Source: Annona cherimola
Lineage: Eukaryota > Streptophyta > Magnoliopsida > Magnoliales > Annonaceae
DNA length: 64,000 nt
Direction: 5' to 3'
Assembly (NCBI GenBank): GCA_030490835.1
Contig: CM059972.1
Location: 39,659,452-39,723,451 of the forward strand
Shown here piece after piece: positions 1 through 13,400 of this stretch. How positions within the stretch are numbered: the stretch's first letter is position 1; each line of letters begins with the position of its first letter. The notes below the pieces were generated by a model. That model did not search any database and was not told the origin of the DNA. It saw nothing but the letters and a program-made list of their open reading frames with translations. The translations under genes and the position numbers were made by a program.

Positions 1-304
1 GATGTCCACTAACTTACCTAACAGACTTTAATGAAATGAGTATTTTTTGAATTAAATGCAAATGTAATGAATATATTTAGAATTTTTTAAATATAGTATG
101 TATATTTGAGATTAGAGTCAAATGTAATAGATATATTTAGAAAAAATCCTATAAAAAATATGTCTTGAATTCACATATTACTTTATATTGATAAATTAAA
201 TTTTAATATATAAATTAAAATTTAATATTATTTCCACTTTAAATACCATAAAGATAATCATCAGAAACATAAAAAATCTAATACAAGAATAATATCAGAT
301 CTAG
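1..304. other. AT-rich intergenic DNA, no gene seen
   Basis: No coding pattern is visible. Two short related stretches near 60-90 and 118-145 share an AATGTAAT.GATATATTTAGA pattern, which also resembles the ends of the MITE at 49786-50658, so this may be a decayed copy of that family. Confidence 0.4.
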
Positions 305-783
305 ATTAATTTATCAACTTATAATAAAATTTTATTTCCATTATCAACATATGATAAATTAAATATTATTTCATTATAAACATATCATAAAATTTTATAA
401 TTATCAATATATATAAATTTTGTTATTGTCAACACATGATTAAAGAATTAATTATTATCAATATATGATAAAGTAATTTTATTTATATCAATACATAATA
501 AAAACTTATATTATCAGCACATGAAGGTCAAAATTTTATATTATCAACTTATGATTAATTTTTTTATTATCAACATATGATAAAAAAATGTATATTATTA
601 TTAACAACATATGATAAAAGTTATTTTTATTGTACAATAAATTTTATTAATGCCTGTTAAAAAATTTATATTATTATTAACAACATATAATAAAAGTTAT
701 TTTTATTATACAATAAAAATTTTATTGTCATCATATGAAAATTTTATTATCAACACACGATTTTTGTTGTCAACATATGAAAA

Positions 784-790
<7 letters not shown>
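305..790. repeat. Degenerate minisatellite with TTATCA..TGATAA palindromes
   Basis: About a dozen imperfect units of roughly 30-45 bp follow one another. Each centres on a variant of TTATCAACATATGATAA followed by AAATTTTA. The core is an inverted repeat (TTATCA / TGATAA) around CATATG. Units differ in spacing and bases, so the array looks old. It runs directly into the ATT microsatellite. Open frames in it are by-products of low complexity. Confidence 0.7.
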
Positions 791-825
<35 letters not shown>

Positions 826-866
826 TATCATCATTATTATTATTATTATCATCATCATCATCAACG
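787..866. repeat. (ATT)n / (ATC)n microsatellite
   Basis: About 25 consecutive trinucleotides of ATT with ACT and ATC interruptions. The frame across it encodes only poly-isoleucine and is not a gene. Confidence 0.95.
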
Positions 867-2574
867 TATGACATGTGAATCGGAAAAAATATTTTAATGG
901 AAAATATATAAATCAATTAGCGAAGGCAAACATTTTTCTCGCTCCATGTCTCTAAAGGAAAATTAAAAGTAAATTAAAGATAGAAAATTTCCTTGACGTG
1001 CAGTGTATATGCCTTACAAGCCGTTATCTTTCTCTTGTTATGGGATGGTGCTGGTCTCCTACCAACTCGTGTTACAAAATCCAAAAGGATATGATGATAC
1101 CCTAAAGAATAACAATTTCACGTAGCAACTACTTATTCTCCTATTAGAATGGGAAAGGATAAAGCTTATTCAGACTAATTAGTGAACATACTAATTTGCT
1201 GCAGAAGCTTTGATTTAGACATCTATACGAAGATTCTAAAATTTTATTTCTACATGAAAATTAAAAAGCTAGATAATTTAAACAAGTGTATACATCCGTC
1301 TAGAAAATGAAGGTAGGAAACCCACTTCCACAACTCTTTAGCACATTGTTCAAAATTAACTTTACATCTTAATTATCTAATTTTTATATTTTTTCTTTTT
1401 TATCTGTATATCTTAATCATTTTTCTCATATAACTATTCTGTTTATTTAACATTTTACTCTTATCATATTACATTATTTTTACACTTTTTAAAAATATTC
1501 ACTTTCCCTCTACTCATTAAAATCAAGTGAACTCGAATTTTAATGAACAATGTGGTATTTTCTTGGATGAAACTTTTTATATTGTGTAATGAAACAGCCA
1601 ACCGTTACTAATGGTGTTCATACTAAAATCACTATATAGAAAATTAATATCTTGGATATGTATAATTAGTTATTACCGACGTCTATGAATGAAACTTAAA
1701 CATTAAAGGTTTGTTTGGCTACATATAAAAATTTTAAAATTAAAATTTGTCAATAAAAATCTTTCATTCTTCGTAACTACTTTATTTTTTAATTTTTTAT
1801 ATTTTTCTATACAACTATCCAATTTTTTTTATTATTTCTACAAACTATCTGTATAACTAACTAGGGTACAACAAGCGCTCATAAAATCCAGGTTCACCCC
1901 AATCCTAACTTCAACCCTATTTATAAAATATTATTCTAACCCTAACTTTATTTTTGAAAATCGGATTCGGGTCTAATTTTAGGTTGGAATTTAGGTTAAT
2001 AAATTTACATTTTTATTTAAGAGCGATAAGTTTAAACTTTCATTAATAACAAATCATATAAGTAAACATAATAATATATAATCAAACTACAAATTTTTAA
2101 AAAATAAGCAATACAAAGAATATTTCTAGAAGAAAATTTAATATCAAAAACATGATAAATGATAAATTCATAGATGTAAGAGTAAATGATAGAAGTAAAA
2201 TATTAATATAAATGAAAATAATATACTTCATTTAAAATATAATTTATATTTCATTTAAAATATAATTACAATGTATCAAATATGCATTCAAATATAAATA
2301 TAGATAACATAAAATACACAAATATAAAGAAATATTATTTAGATATTATGTATATAATATATTTTATAATAAACATAAAATGAAAAATCAAGCTTGCATT
2401 CTTTGGGTTCAAGTTCACTTAAACTCTAACCCTATCATATTTAGAAATCAGGTTACTTGGATTCTGAATCTTCGTGTTCGAGTTGTAAAAAAAAAACAAA
2501 TTATATCATTAGAATTTGGACTTTGTGGGCTGGGCCTGGGCTAACTTAGCCCAAGTTATACTTCTGTGATTAAC
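867..2574. other. Intergenic DNA with MITE fragments
   Basis: No gene recognised. 1370-1510 and 1707-1863 match reverse-orientation pieces of the Tourist-like MITE family (pyrimidine-rich, with CTTATCATATTACAT-like blocks and a GGTTTGTTTGGC edge). 1866-2570 holds CCTAAC-type words and GGGCTGGGCCTGGG near 2530 and looks like remains of an unidentified repeat. Confidence 0.45.
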
Positions 2575-2900
2575 CTATATATTTTAACTTTATTATTTCT
2601 ACTTCATCATTACTTTATCATATTATATCATTTTTTTTCAATTTCAAAAATTTTTACATTAAAAATTTTTTAATTCACAAGTTTTATTATTTTCCAAATA
2701 ATTTAGTATAAAAGTTTTTAAAATAAGAAAAAATGATGTAATATGATAAGGATAACGATGAAAAATAAAAAAAATAAAGTTAAAATATATAGGTTAGTTG
2801 CACCCATAGTTATATAAAAAATAAAAATAATTAAAAATAAAGTAATTTGTACAGAAAAATTAGTCAACTAATTAATTTAAAAATATAATTACTGCCCAGA
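2575..2900. repeat. Two MITE copies in inverted orientation
   Basis: 2580-2700 reads as a reverse copy of the Tourist-like MITE (TTTATCATATTATATCATT). 2705-2890 reads as a forward copy (AATGATGTAATATGATAAGG, then AAGTTAAAATATATAGGTTAG). The two halves are complementary and could fold into a long hairpin. Terminal motifs are worn away. Confidence 0.55.
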
Positions 2901-3291
2901 GTAAAAAATTTTACCCGAAACAAACACAGTTAAAAAAAAAAAAATCGTAGATTGTTTGTTTTTTTTTGAAAAATCGTAGATGGTTTGTTAATGGGCTGAA
3001 TGATGAGACAAGTCATTAGTGTGGCTACACGTGTGACGTTCCGATTGGCTGAAACACGTGGCCTTTTAATTCTACGCCGCAGTTGACGAAAGAAAGCAAG
3101 AAACAGAATAGCGGTAACTCCACTGGACTCGACTCTCTTCGACTCGGATAAAATCAAAATACCCGATACTCTTGCGGAACTTGACGATAATAAAAACCTC
3201 CACGCCGGATGCCAACAGTACTTGCGGTTTGAATTTAAAAGTGACAGTGAGGCCTGAATCAATACACCCAGCAAAATTTATGTTTTTATTT
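2901..3291. other. Less AT-rich intergenic segment, function unknown
   Basis: 2990-3260 has a more balanced base composition than its surroundings and two CACGTG/ACACGTGT words near 3030 and 3055. A 114-codon minus-strand frame (2930-3274) crosses it but its product resembles nothing I recognise and its end is poly-F from an A-tract. It could be a relic exon or old promoter. Confidence 0.25.
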
Positions 3292-3570
3292 TCAACTTCT
3301 TTATAAAACTGTTAATCTAAATATAGTTAAGTCATAATCTTTATAAATGGAGTTTATCATTTTTAGGGATATATATTTTTTATTTTTGAAATGGGGCTAT
3401 TTAAGTCAATTAAAAATGATAGAAATCTCCCTTTTTAAATCAAAAAATATATATATACACATCTATAAAAATAATAATATTTAATACATAATTTAAATAT
3501 AAAAGATTAATAGTTTTATAAAAAACTTTTAAAAATTAAAAAATGAGTCTTGCACCCGAGCACACTGAGT
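3292..3570. repeat. Foldback element, family B, decayed
   Basis: Left arm TATAAAACTGTTAATCTAAA and right arm GATTAATAGTTTTATAAAA are complementary. The right end TTGCACCCGAGCACACTGAG matches the termini of the copies at 19240-19565, 25162-25425 and 55071-55475. The left terminus is lost. Confidence 0.55.
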
Positions 3571-4038
3571 TTAAATGTGAGAGTTTAATATTTGGAGGAT
3601 ATATAAGTGAAACCTTGCTTAATTAGATTTGATCGGGATTTTGATAACATTTTTTGAATAGTATATTATATGCATATTTGACTAGTTTACAAATATATCT
3701 ACACAATTTGATTATAATCATAAATATATCCACTTAGTTTTGAAAATTATAAATAACCTCTATATAGTTGGATCATAATCATCAATATACTCATGCCATC
3801 ATAGTTTGTCACTATAATATCACCATGTAAGTATATGTAAATATATGCAAAATATATAAGTATATTTATAAAACTAAATATCAACTTAGTTTTCGAAATT
3901 GAAATATGCTTATTTAATTTGCATATATTTGTGAATATGCTCACACATGACAATGAGTGATGGAGCCATAATAATGCCCAAATGACATGGGTAAATTTAT
4001 AATTATGGTTAAATATATAAGTTATACATTTAAACTAA
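3571..4038. other. AT-rich intergenic DNA with PPC-like tandem words
   Basis: 3650-3960 repeats variants of AAATATATCCAC and AATCATAAATATA, similar to the inner part of the MITE at 49786-50658. No coding gene; the 68-codon minus frame at 3747-3953 is AT-rich background. Confidence 0.35.
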
Positions 4039-4279
4039 GGGCATGTTTGGCTATAATAAAAACTTTTTAATTTAGAATTTTCACTATCAACAAGTATCTT
4101 ATTTTTTAATTATTTTTTCACATCTTTATATACAACTACTCTAATTTTTAATTATTTTTATACAACTAATCTATCTTGTTTGGCTTTATTTTCTTTACTC
4201 ATTATTATTATCTATGTCATATTATATTATTGTCTCAAAAAATTTTAAACCAAAAATTCTATCATTTCTTAAATACGTC
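4039..4279 (-). mobile_element. Tourist-like MITE copy
   Basis: Begins GGGCATGTTTGG after TAA and ends near AAATACGTC before TTA. The inside has the family's diagnostic run (TTTTTAATTATTTTTTCACATC, then TATTTTCTTTACTC and TATGTCATATTATATT). The TTTGG terminus and TAA/TTA flank fit PIF/Harbinger-type MITEs. It has no coding capacity. Confidence 0.6.
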
Positions 4280-4459
4280 TTAAATAAATGTATTTGCGAT
4301 TATAGTCAAATTATCTAAGTATATTTGAAAAGAACCTCATTTATCCCATTAGGATTAAGATACATAAAAAATAAAGAAAATAAGTAAAATTACTTCTCGT
4401 ATCTACTTATTACAGTTTTGGGTGAATCCTATCTACTCAAAAGTGTGTATATATAGAGA

Positions 4460-6600
4460 GAAATGATCGTGTTAGTTCGGACTAAGCAAATGCCCTGTTT
4501 AGCACACCGCAGATAACCTATCCACAATAACTTTTTTTACTTTTTTCGCATATTTATCTAAATGTATTTAACATACAAACTTAGTTTTACCATTTTTGGA
4601 TACATTTATATATTTTTTGATAATTTTAAACATCTATATGTTGTTGGAAACAATTGATAAAATCAAATACAAAATATCCTAAGCATGTGTTTTGATGACT
4701 AACAACACAATTTAAGTAAGTTTTAGCTACTAATGTGTTTTGTATTTTGTTTAAGGATATAAAAATGAAAAATATGAAGTATGACAGGTCAAGTCGATCT
4801 CCAAGTCGACTCAGACATCGACTCAGACATCGACTTAGGCCAAGTCGATCCCCAAGTCGACTCCAGCAGCGACTTCAAGTGTCTATTTTTGTCCAGCGTT
4901 AAAATTAGGAACCAAGAGGTGCCGAAGTCGCAGACGAAGTCGACTCCACATGCGACTTGGGTGAAGTTGCAGGCCAAGTCAACTTAAGGTCAGACTTGAG
5001 TCAAGTTGAAGACCAAGTCGACTTAAATATTCGACTTAGAACATATGAAGATTAATCCAACTCCAAAGCAAACAAGATGCATGAATTCATCCATTTAAAT
5101 CATAATATATATATTGGATCTGTTCATGCATACCAAGATTCAAGTTTCCAAGATTCCTAGACATGAAGCTAAAAGATTTTTTCTGCAAAGTGAATATACT
5201 AAACTCCAAATAATGCAAATCTAAGAAGTAACACTTATGCTGAAGAAGTTAAGCAAGCAAAGGACATTTCAAGGAAGTTTAAGCTCACTTGGCAAGTTAA
5301 CAAGGTCAAGTCGCAAACGAAGTCGACTCCAGCATCGACTTAGGTCAAGTCCCAGACCAAGTCGACCCAGAAGACAGACTTGAAAGCTGAAGCAATTCGA
5401 AGTCGCACCCGAAGTCGACTCCATATGCGACTTGGGTCAAATCCAAGGCCAAGTCGACCCAAAGATCAACTTGAACAAGTGGAGCACAACCAAAATCGCA
5501 CCCGAAGTCGACTCCAGCATACGACTTGGGTGAAGTCGCACACGAAGTCGACTCCACCTGCGACTTGGAGAAATAATGTTCGAATTTTTGAACATTGGAA
5601 CATTTATTACGCGTCAACCAACTCTATAACGTTCAAAATTCTCCCTCCTCTATATATAGACACTCAAGCAAACGTAGAAACACACAAGATAGAGCTGAAA
5701 AAGAGGAAAGAAGTGCTACTAAGAGTTTCAATCCACTTTTCTCTACAATTGAGTGATCTATACACTTTCAAAGGAAGAACAAGCTTCAAAGTTGTTGTTT
5801 GCTTCAACACAAAACGATTCGTTGCTTCTACAAATTCTTCCTCGAGCTGAAACGTGCTACACAAATCTGTAAAGTGTAGATTTCTTTTATTTCATCTTAT
5901 TATTTGGTTTTTGGTGCTTGGTTTGATTTCGGTGTTTCAAACTAAGCTATAGCAAAGTAGCATTGTGATTGGAGTGGAACTCGTCACCTACTTGTGCTAT
6001 TTGTTGTATATGTCCCCTAGAGCTAGAATCTAGAAGAAAGCGGAGGCTCTGGTTGTATATGCCCCCTAGAGCTAGAATCTAGAAGAGAGCGGAGGCTCTA
6101 GTTGTATTCGTGGAATACATAGTGGAATCCAAGTCACAAGGGAGTGTAAGCTTGGAAGAGTGGAGTAGGGAAGGTTGCCCGAACCATTATAAATCTTGTC
6201 TATTGCTTTTCATTTCAGCTTTCATTATCTTACTGTTTTTCATTTGGCTCATTAAAGGGAATTAAACTAAACCGGGGTAAAGCTTCTAATTCAAGTTTTA
6301 AAATTTTAAAATACCCAATTCACCCCTCCCCTCTTGGGTAATTGTCATCAACTCAGGACCAACATATGTATATATGTATTTAAAATATCCTTATTTTTAA
6401 AAATCTCAAAACAATATTTACACGTATCCAAAAATAGTAAAACTTGATTTACATGTTAAATATACTTAGATAAAGAAATGTACAAAGAAAAAAATAAAAA
6501 AATTGTTGTATAGATAAAGAAATGTATGAAGAAAAAAGCAAAAAATTTGTTGTAAATAAGTTTTTTGAATTTAACTAAGCGAGGCTAACATGATTACTCC
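4460..6600. repeat. Foldback element, family C, split by a solo LTR
   Basis: The left half (4460-4641) begins AATGATCGTGTTAG and the right half (6370-6600) ends CTAACATGATTACTCC, which are inverted copies. Further in, TATTTAACATACAAAC is mirrored by ATGTTAAATATAC. An intact relative sits at 50246-50611 and another at 19866-20173. The solo LTR at 4642-6364 lies exactly between the halves. Confidence 0.7.
4642..6364 (+). mobile_element. Solo LTR of the Sirevirus-like family
   Basis: Starts TGTTGGAAACAATTG and ends CAGGACCAACA (TG...CA). It is flanked by perfect 5-bp duplications TATGT (4637-4641 and 6365-6369). It belongs to the same family as the LTRs at 31536 and 40631, read in the opposite direction. 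Shared landmarks are a field of AAGTCGACTCCA / GCGACTTGGGT repeats (4795-5570), a twofold repeat of CCCCTAGAGCTAGAATCTAG (6010-6100), and CACCCCTCCCCTCTTGGG near the end. No internal region or partner LTR follows, so it is most simply the product of LTR-LTR recombination. Confidence 0.88.
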
Positions 6601-7231
6601 TTATACATATTTATGAATAGGTTATGAAAAATATTTAAATTCACTTATAGATATGTTAAAATCCACATAGGATTAATGATGTTGAATATACAATTTTAAA
6701 ATTGATATATAAATTACATAATTTTTTAATATTCTAATAAAATTGTATAACCTTTTCATATATTTTTTATATAATTTCATTTTTTAATCATTTCACGTTT
6801 TTTTTTATACTGCTACCTGTACTCTTATTCATTATTTTTATATCGTCATATAGTTCTCTTATGTTTTCTAAATTTTTATCACAGCAACTTTTCCGCACGC
6901 ACGACTCTCAAAAAAAAAAAACAAAACAAAACAAACAAACAATTTCAAAAGAAGGGGATCATTCTCCAGTAGCAACACAATGCCTGCCTGGTTGCTGCCT
7001 TACATTGTATTGTAGTTTGCCAGAGTACGAAAGAAACCGGGATGCCATTAGAATGGCCCCTTCGGTTCGGTCAGCCCGACCGGGTCCCTCTGGGACGAGT
7101 GGAAATGTGGAATGGACTAGAAAAGAAAGCAGAGCACTGACTACTTGGCAGCAGCGCTACCCTTCTCAGCAGCAGCAGCAGCAGCATTCGTGCTTGGCTC
7201 GTCCTTCCTTTCTTCCGGAGCGGATCCAAAG
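6601..7231 (+). promoter_or_regulatory. Promoter and 5' leader region of the PDI gene
   Basis: 6601-6880 is AT-rich; 6905-6945 is A-rich; from about 6960 composition becomes balanced, suggesting the transcribed leader. An AGC repeat lies at 7163-7184. A short upstream frame begins ATG at 6979 and ends TAG twelve codons later. No ATG in the frame of the main start occurs after the last upstream stop (7139-7141), which supports the start at 7232. The transcription start cannot be placed from sequence alone. Confidence 0.5.
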
Positions 7232-7397
7232 ATGTTACGATCGATGGCGACGATTTTCCCTCCCATCATCATCCTAGGCCTCTTCCTCTCCTTCGGAACT
7301 CCTCTAGCAGTTGCACTTTACGGACCTTCCTCACCCGTCCTCCAACTCACTCCTTCCAACTTCAAATCCAAGGCAAGCCACGCTAACTAAACTCCCA

Positions 7398-7446
<49 letters not shown>

Positions 7447-10400
7447 TTGAAATAAATTCAAACTCGGAAGAAAAACATTAAAACGCATTTTTCCCTAAAC
7501 TTAAGTATTTGATCCCTTTTTATCAAAAAAAAAAGTATTTGATCCCTCGATTTTTTTGGTACAACAAGATGTCTGATTTGGATTGGATTCGCTCCTCTTC
7601 TGTTTGGTGAGAATTTGGGCAGGTTTTGGACTCGAACAGGATTGTCCTAGTTGAATTCTTTGCCCCGTGGTGTGGTCATTGCCAAGCCCTGGCGCCAATT
7701 TGGGATAAAGCAGCAATTGTATTGAAAGGCGTCGCAACTGTGGCTGCTCTCGATGCGGATGCTCACAAATCACTTGCTCAGGTTCGCTTTCCAACCACTC
7801 GCAAGATCTACCCATTTCGACGCTGTCTTCTTGATTGCTGGTGCTCGATTTTTTGTTTTCCTTCCAAGTAGATAAAAATAAAAATAAACAGTGATCTGGT
7901 CTAGTCACTTGCCTTCTTTGTTGCATTCGCCTGGCTAGTTTATGTCATATGTCCAACATACGCATTTTTGGCTGGAATCATACATTTTTAACTGTCCATC
8001 TTCTTTTAAATTCCTTGATTGGATTTAGGTATGGTTGCATTGGACATTAACATGACTACGTGAGCTACGATGTGAAAATCCAATTTTTGCATTCACTAGG
8101 CATGGCACTGACCTGTGGTGCACCTATTGGGCACCCACAATGTGTATCTGTGATCTGTATATGGGTGGTGGTTTTGGTTGATATTCATTCATTGATCACT
8201 CCCATAGTGGCCAACAAATGAGTAGGTTTGTGACTGCCTGAGTTCACATGAAAGGTACATTTGATAAAACGAGTTGGATCTTTAGCAGCTGCCCCACTTT
8301 AACGCCTGCTGTAGTATGTTATTTGAAATCTGCATGTGTTGGCACTTACAGTTCTGTAAATTGCATAGATGACATAAACACAAGAAACATTTTTTTCCGC
8401 ATTTCTGATGGCATATCTGCTGGTTCGTGTAGGAATATGGAATCAGAGGATTCCCAACTATAAAGGTCTTTTCACCTGGTAAGCCTCCAGTGGACTATCA
8501 AGGAGCAAGAGATGTTAAACCGATTGCAGAATTTGCATTGCAGCAGGTTTGCAGTTACATCTCGCTTGAAATGCTGATCATTTCTTTGCTAATTGTTAGA
8601 CAAGGCAACTTTTTTATATGTTCTTAGTTGATGAGTTAGAAGAAACCAATGTTCTGGTTTCAAGGTTTATATTAACTGGATTGGTGTTTGTCTAATTAGA
8701 TTAGAATTTGGTTATTCGTTTTCATGAGTTCTCATTTGTTAATTTCCGGTTCTTATTTATAAACATTAGGGCTTCAGTATCTAATATGCGTGGGTGATGA
8801 TTGAATGAACTAAACACCATTATTATGTACAAATTGTTGATGTTATTGATTCATGTGGACTGTGGTAAATAACTATATTAAGTTCTAAAACAAATTTAAC
8901 GACAGTTTCTTTCAGGAATTTATTGACAATAAATCTGGTTATATTTTCGATAAATTTGAATTTATCACTTGAATAGATATATATAGTTTGATCATAAAGT
9001 AATATCGTGAACACAAGCAACTTTGATGCAGATGCTGGAAACCTACCTGTACATTTGTAATTCATTTCCCAAAATTTATTTGGGTTACAATAGGGCTAAA
9101 ATCCAAAAATCCATTGGATTTGAAGGAAGAAGGCTTGCTATTAGCAGATCACATTAGCAATTTTACATTGTCGTGATGAAAATTTTCTTATAAAAAAAAT
9201 GAGGATTTCTGAAAGAAAGCCTAAATTAAAAATTGTGTGTAAATGCAATCCTTTTATGATGTACCATCATGATATTATTTTCTTTTTTGGGTATGGATAT
9301 ATTATTACATAAAATTCTAATTGTCGTTAATTTCGAAATTATTTTAATTTTTATACCTGAGATAAAAAGAGTAATTTATGTTATCCAGTTTTAATCATAT
9401 TACACATCAAGATATTTTACCAAGACAAGCTGCGGAGTAAATTTGGGTAATAATTTATTATCTTTTACTTTTATCTGTATGTTAAAAATAATAAATAATT
9501 GTTAAGAATTGAAGAAAACTTTCAAAAAATTGTAAAATTGCTTGATTTATTAGAAAGTTTCAAGGAATATTATGATTTTTTATTTCAGGTTTTCAAAAAC
9601 TTAAATCTGCTTGATTTATTAGAAAAGTTTCAAGGAAATTTTTTTTGAATTCTTATTTTGGTGACAAACTTCCCAATAAAACTATATTATCTCCAATAAA
9701 AATGATAATATCACTTTTTTTCAGCTCACTGACACAGAGAAACATGGATTGGCTATGCGCCAGAAATGTTAAAGATAGGAGTCCCAACTTTTCAACCTAC
9801 AAAAAGATGGTTATTGCACAAACATCTATTATCCTCGATGTTACTTAGGTGCTTTTGGTAATGAGTGAAAAAACATGAGGAAAAATCTTGGAGAAAGTGA
9901 GAGAATGATTTACTATAATGGGGTAATGACTAGGAGTAAAGAGAATAAAGATAAAATAGATAGGTTAGTTGTATGGAAAATTGAGAAAAAAAAGGATTGG
10001 AATGTTTGAATTAATAATAGGAAAAGTATGGTAGCCAACTAGTTGTCAAATCATATCAAAAGTTGTGTAGGAAGGGGTGAGAATTTTTATTTTATTTTTT
10101 AGCGAATGCCGGACAGACCCTTGTTGTCTTAAATTTTGAAGTGAGTTTTCATATAGATGTTATCTGCCATAGGATCCACACCATTATAGTTAAAGCCTTC
10201 AAATGTTATTTTAGTTGTATTTTTTATTTTTATATTTAAAATGGCAGTAACTACAACTTTGACAGCAATTAACCATCAATTTGACTTTGTGTGATTACAT
10301 TTTAAGTTATGATCCCCTTGCATTACTACTTAATCATGTGGCCTACACTGATCCACTAGCAAAGGTTTCTTCTCTCTCCTATGCCAACATATAGAATTTT

Positions 10401-13400
10401 AAGGAGGGGGAGGGAGGCTTAGAATTTTAGGATGTCAAAAAATTGAGTTTATTTGCACTGGTGCAATACAGCCGCATCAGGGTAATGACTTCTACAAAAT
10501 CATGATATTGATATATAACTTTTTTGCAGTGTTTTATAGTTATGCACAATTTTCTACACGAAATTTCTCTAAGGATTGATAAGTTGGCCAGTATCATATT
10601 ATTTTCTCATTAATGGTCTGTTTGCTATGAGGAAAATTTTTTTTCACTCTTTTCTGTATAACTTTTGATATGATTTGACATCTTAACCATCCAACTACCT
10701 TATATATTTGATCATGGGGCATGCTTCTATGTCACCGGGTTACATAGAAGTGATTTCATGTAAGCTCCTCCATTTTTTAAATGTTAATGATCGATACAAA
10801 ATTCAGTCATTCATTTATTTAACATCATTTGTTTAGTTAGGAGGTCAAGTTTCATCCAAATCCAATATGTGTAGCAGTCACATTTACTGAAAAATATGTT
10901 CATTCATGTGTAAATTAAGGAAAATGCTTAGATTCATTCCCACATGTATTAGAATGTAATTGTACTTTATAGAATCATTTATCCACTTAGTAATGATATT
11001 TTAGACTGTTTAGATGTTGAAAATATCACTTCAAAATTAATATTTAGTATTAAATCATTTTATTATGTTGATTTTGCACATTTATAGATGGGGCCATATA
11101 CAGTTATATTAAACAAATAAAAGGGTTTCCATAATAATAGTAGTGATGTTAAATACAATAGATGAAGTAGATTTTCCATCAACCATCAAGAAATTAGAAA
11201 TGGAGGAGGTAATATAGAAGCAGCCCTGTTCTATTATATCTCTAATTCGAATAATTTTTTCACATCTTTCCATACAACTCTTCTATCTATTTTATCATTA
11301 TTCTTGTAGTCCTAATCATTATCCTTATTATACCACATGACTCCCCCACTTTTAAAAAAAAATTCCTACAAAATTCCCCCATTTTTCTTTTCTTTTTTTT
11401 TCTTTTTTTTTTTAACCCTCATTCCAATAAGTTCAGAAAATTTTTTGACTTTGCTTGGTCAATTTACAGATTAAGGCACTTCTAAAAGAGCGCTTAAGTG
11501 GGAAAACAGATGGAGGTTCAAGTGATAAAACTGAAACAAGTGCATCAGTCGAATTGAATTCTCGCAACTTCGATCAAAATGTCATCAAAAGTAAAGAACT
11601 TTGGATTGTGGAATTCTTTGCACCATGGTATGTCTTTTCTGCTTCCAATACATGATTTAGCTTGTTAAAGTTGTGATAGATATTGGTCAATGAAGAAGTT
11701 TATTATTCTTATTTGTGGTTATCAATCTGTTTGTTTATAATCGTAAGTGGCTTCTTGATACAACTGATCCTTTCCTTTGCCAGGTGTGGTCACTGTAAGA
11801 AGTTGGTACCAGAATGGAAGAAAGCATCGAATAACTTGAAAGGGAAAGTTAAACTTGGCCATGTTGATTGTGATGCTGAAAAGGTAACTGTATATTAACC
11901 CGCATGCATTTGCATGATTAAATGCATCTTAATGTTGGAGATCGTAAACACAATGGACTAAGGTTTTGTTTGCGTGGGCGGTATGCTTAATGGCCCACCA
12001 GTTGAATGGAGGGTAGTAGGAAAGAAGTTTCAAATGGCTTCCCCTGACAGTACTTTTACATACAATTTGGCACATGGAATTCCATGCAATAGATCAAGAC
12101 CAGTTTTTCAGAAGTAGCAGTGAAACTGTTCTTCACAGTGCAAACTGTGCAGCCAAAGGAAGCATGAGGCTTTTTTTTAGGTGTCAGTTGGATGTTGGGT
12201 ATTCAGCTGGTGACGTAGAGCTGTAGAGAAAGTGAAATCTAAAAGCTTCTGCTTACAGTGCTTTTGAAGGCTTCTTAAATTTGAAATTCGTGTAAAAGCA
12301 CTATGCATTCAAACAAGTTTCTCATACAGCAGTGAAACAGGAGTTGCCCCTATTGGAACGCACGGTCAGACAAAACCTAAAGCATATTTGAATCTAGAGG
12401 TTAAGCAGAAAGAAGCTTACACAAGCGGCATCTCATATCAGATCTCCTATTCCAGGAAGACTTAAATTTAATCCCACCTGTTCTTACATAAGATCTCCAA
12501 GAACATTTGAACGTAAGCTATGCTCCATTTTCTTTTGTCCTTTTTAATGAAGGGCGCATTTAGCGTTCACCAAAACAAAGACTTTTCCATCTAGAACTTT
12601 TTCTCTCCACAACTAACCTATTTTTGAATTATTTTTTCATAGAAAATTATTCACATTTTTCTATAGAACTACCCTATTTTTCAATCGTTTTTCACAACTT
12701 TTCACACAACTACTCTATCTATTTTAACTTTATTTTCTTTACTCCTCATAATTACCCCTATCTTATCACGTCACTTTATCTTATTTCAAAAACTTTTTCT
12801 TTCAAAAGTTTTATCAAATACCAAACACACTCTTAAGGCATTATAATGTTTTAGGAATCTATGTTGGATATGTCAAATTGTTGTAAATAAGAATTAATAC
12901 CCATTATTATTTCTTTGTTTCATGATGTCTGAATTTTATGTGGTGGGACTGATCATGCAGAATAAGAAAGCTGGCTCTTAACAGCTTCATAAGGTGGAAT
13001 GTAGGTGTTCTGCATACAAAGTTGCTAGGAGTGACATACTTGGATTTTCTAGCATGCTTATAGTTGTAGGGCATTAACCGATTATTTGCTTGTTGATATC
13101 GCCTTAACAGGTTTGACATGGTTCATGTGAGTGGATTTGAGGATATTTCACATCACAACAATTCTGATAATTTGATTCAATGTCATTGCTTTTCCTGTGT
13201 CCATTGTAAATTTTGAGACATAGGTTGCTTTTGAAAAGGGAATGTATTCTTCGTTGTTGTTGTCATCGTAAGTTGTTTCCCGCTGTGGGTTAGCTGCATG
13301 GATTTTGTTGTGCCATGCTTGATGATCATGAACTATACTCTCAATACCTCTAATCTCTTCATCACTTTCCAATCTTAATTTTTCTTTTTTTGGGTATGTA

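Noticed and set aside
1890..1945. CCTAAC / AACCCTAAC words as an interstitial telomere
   Set aside because: Only two or three non-contiguous matches to the plant telomere unit.
4781..5850. Several open frames (both strands) through the GTCGAC repeats of the solo LTR
   Set aside because: They are by-products of a repeat whose unit lacks stops; the same pseudo-peptides (STPHATW-like) appear in every LTR and on both strands.
7145..7231. N-terminal extension of the PDI protein (Ala-rich) upstream of 7232
   Set aside because: It has no ATG, and would place the signal peptide far from the N-terminus.
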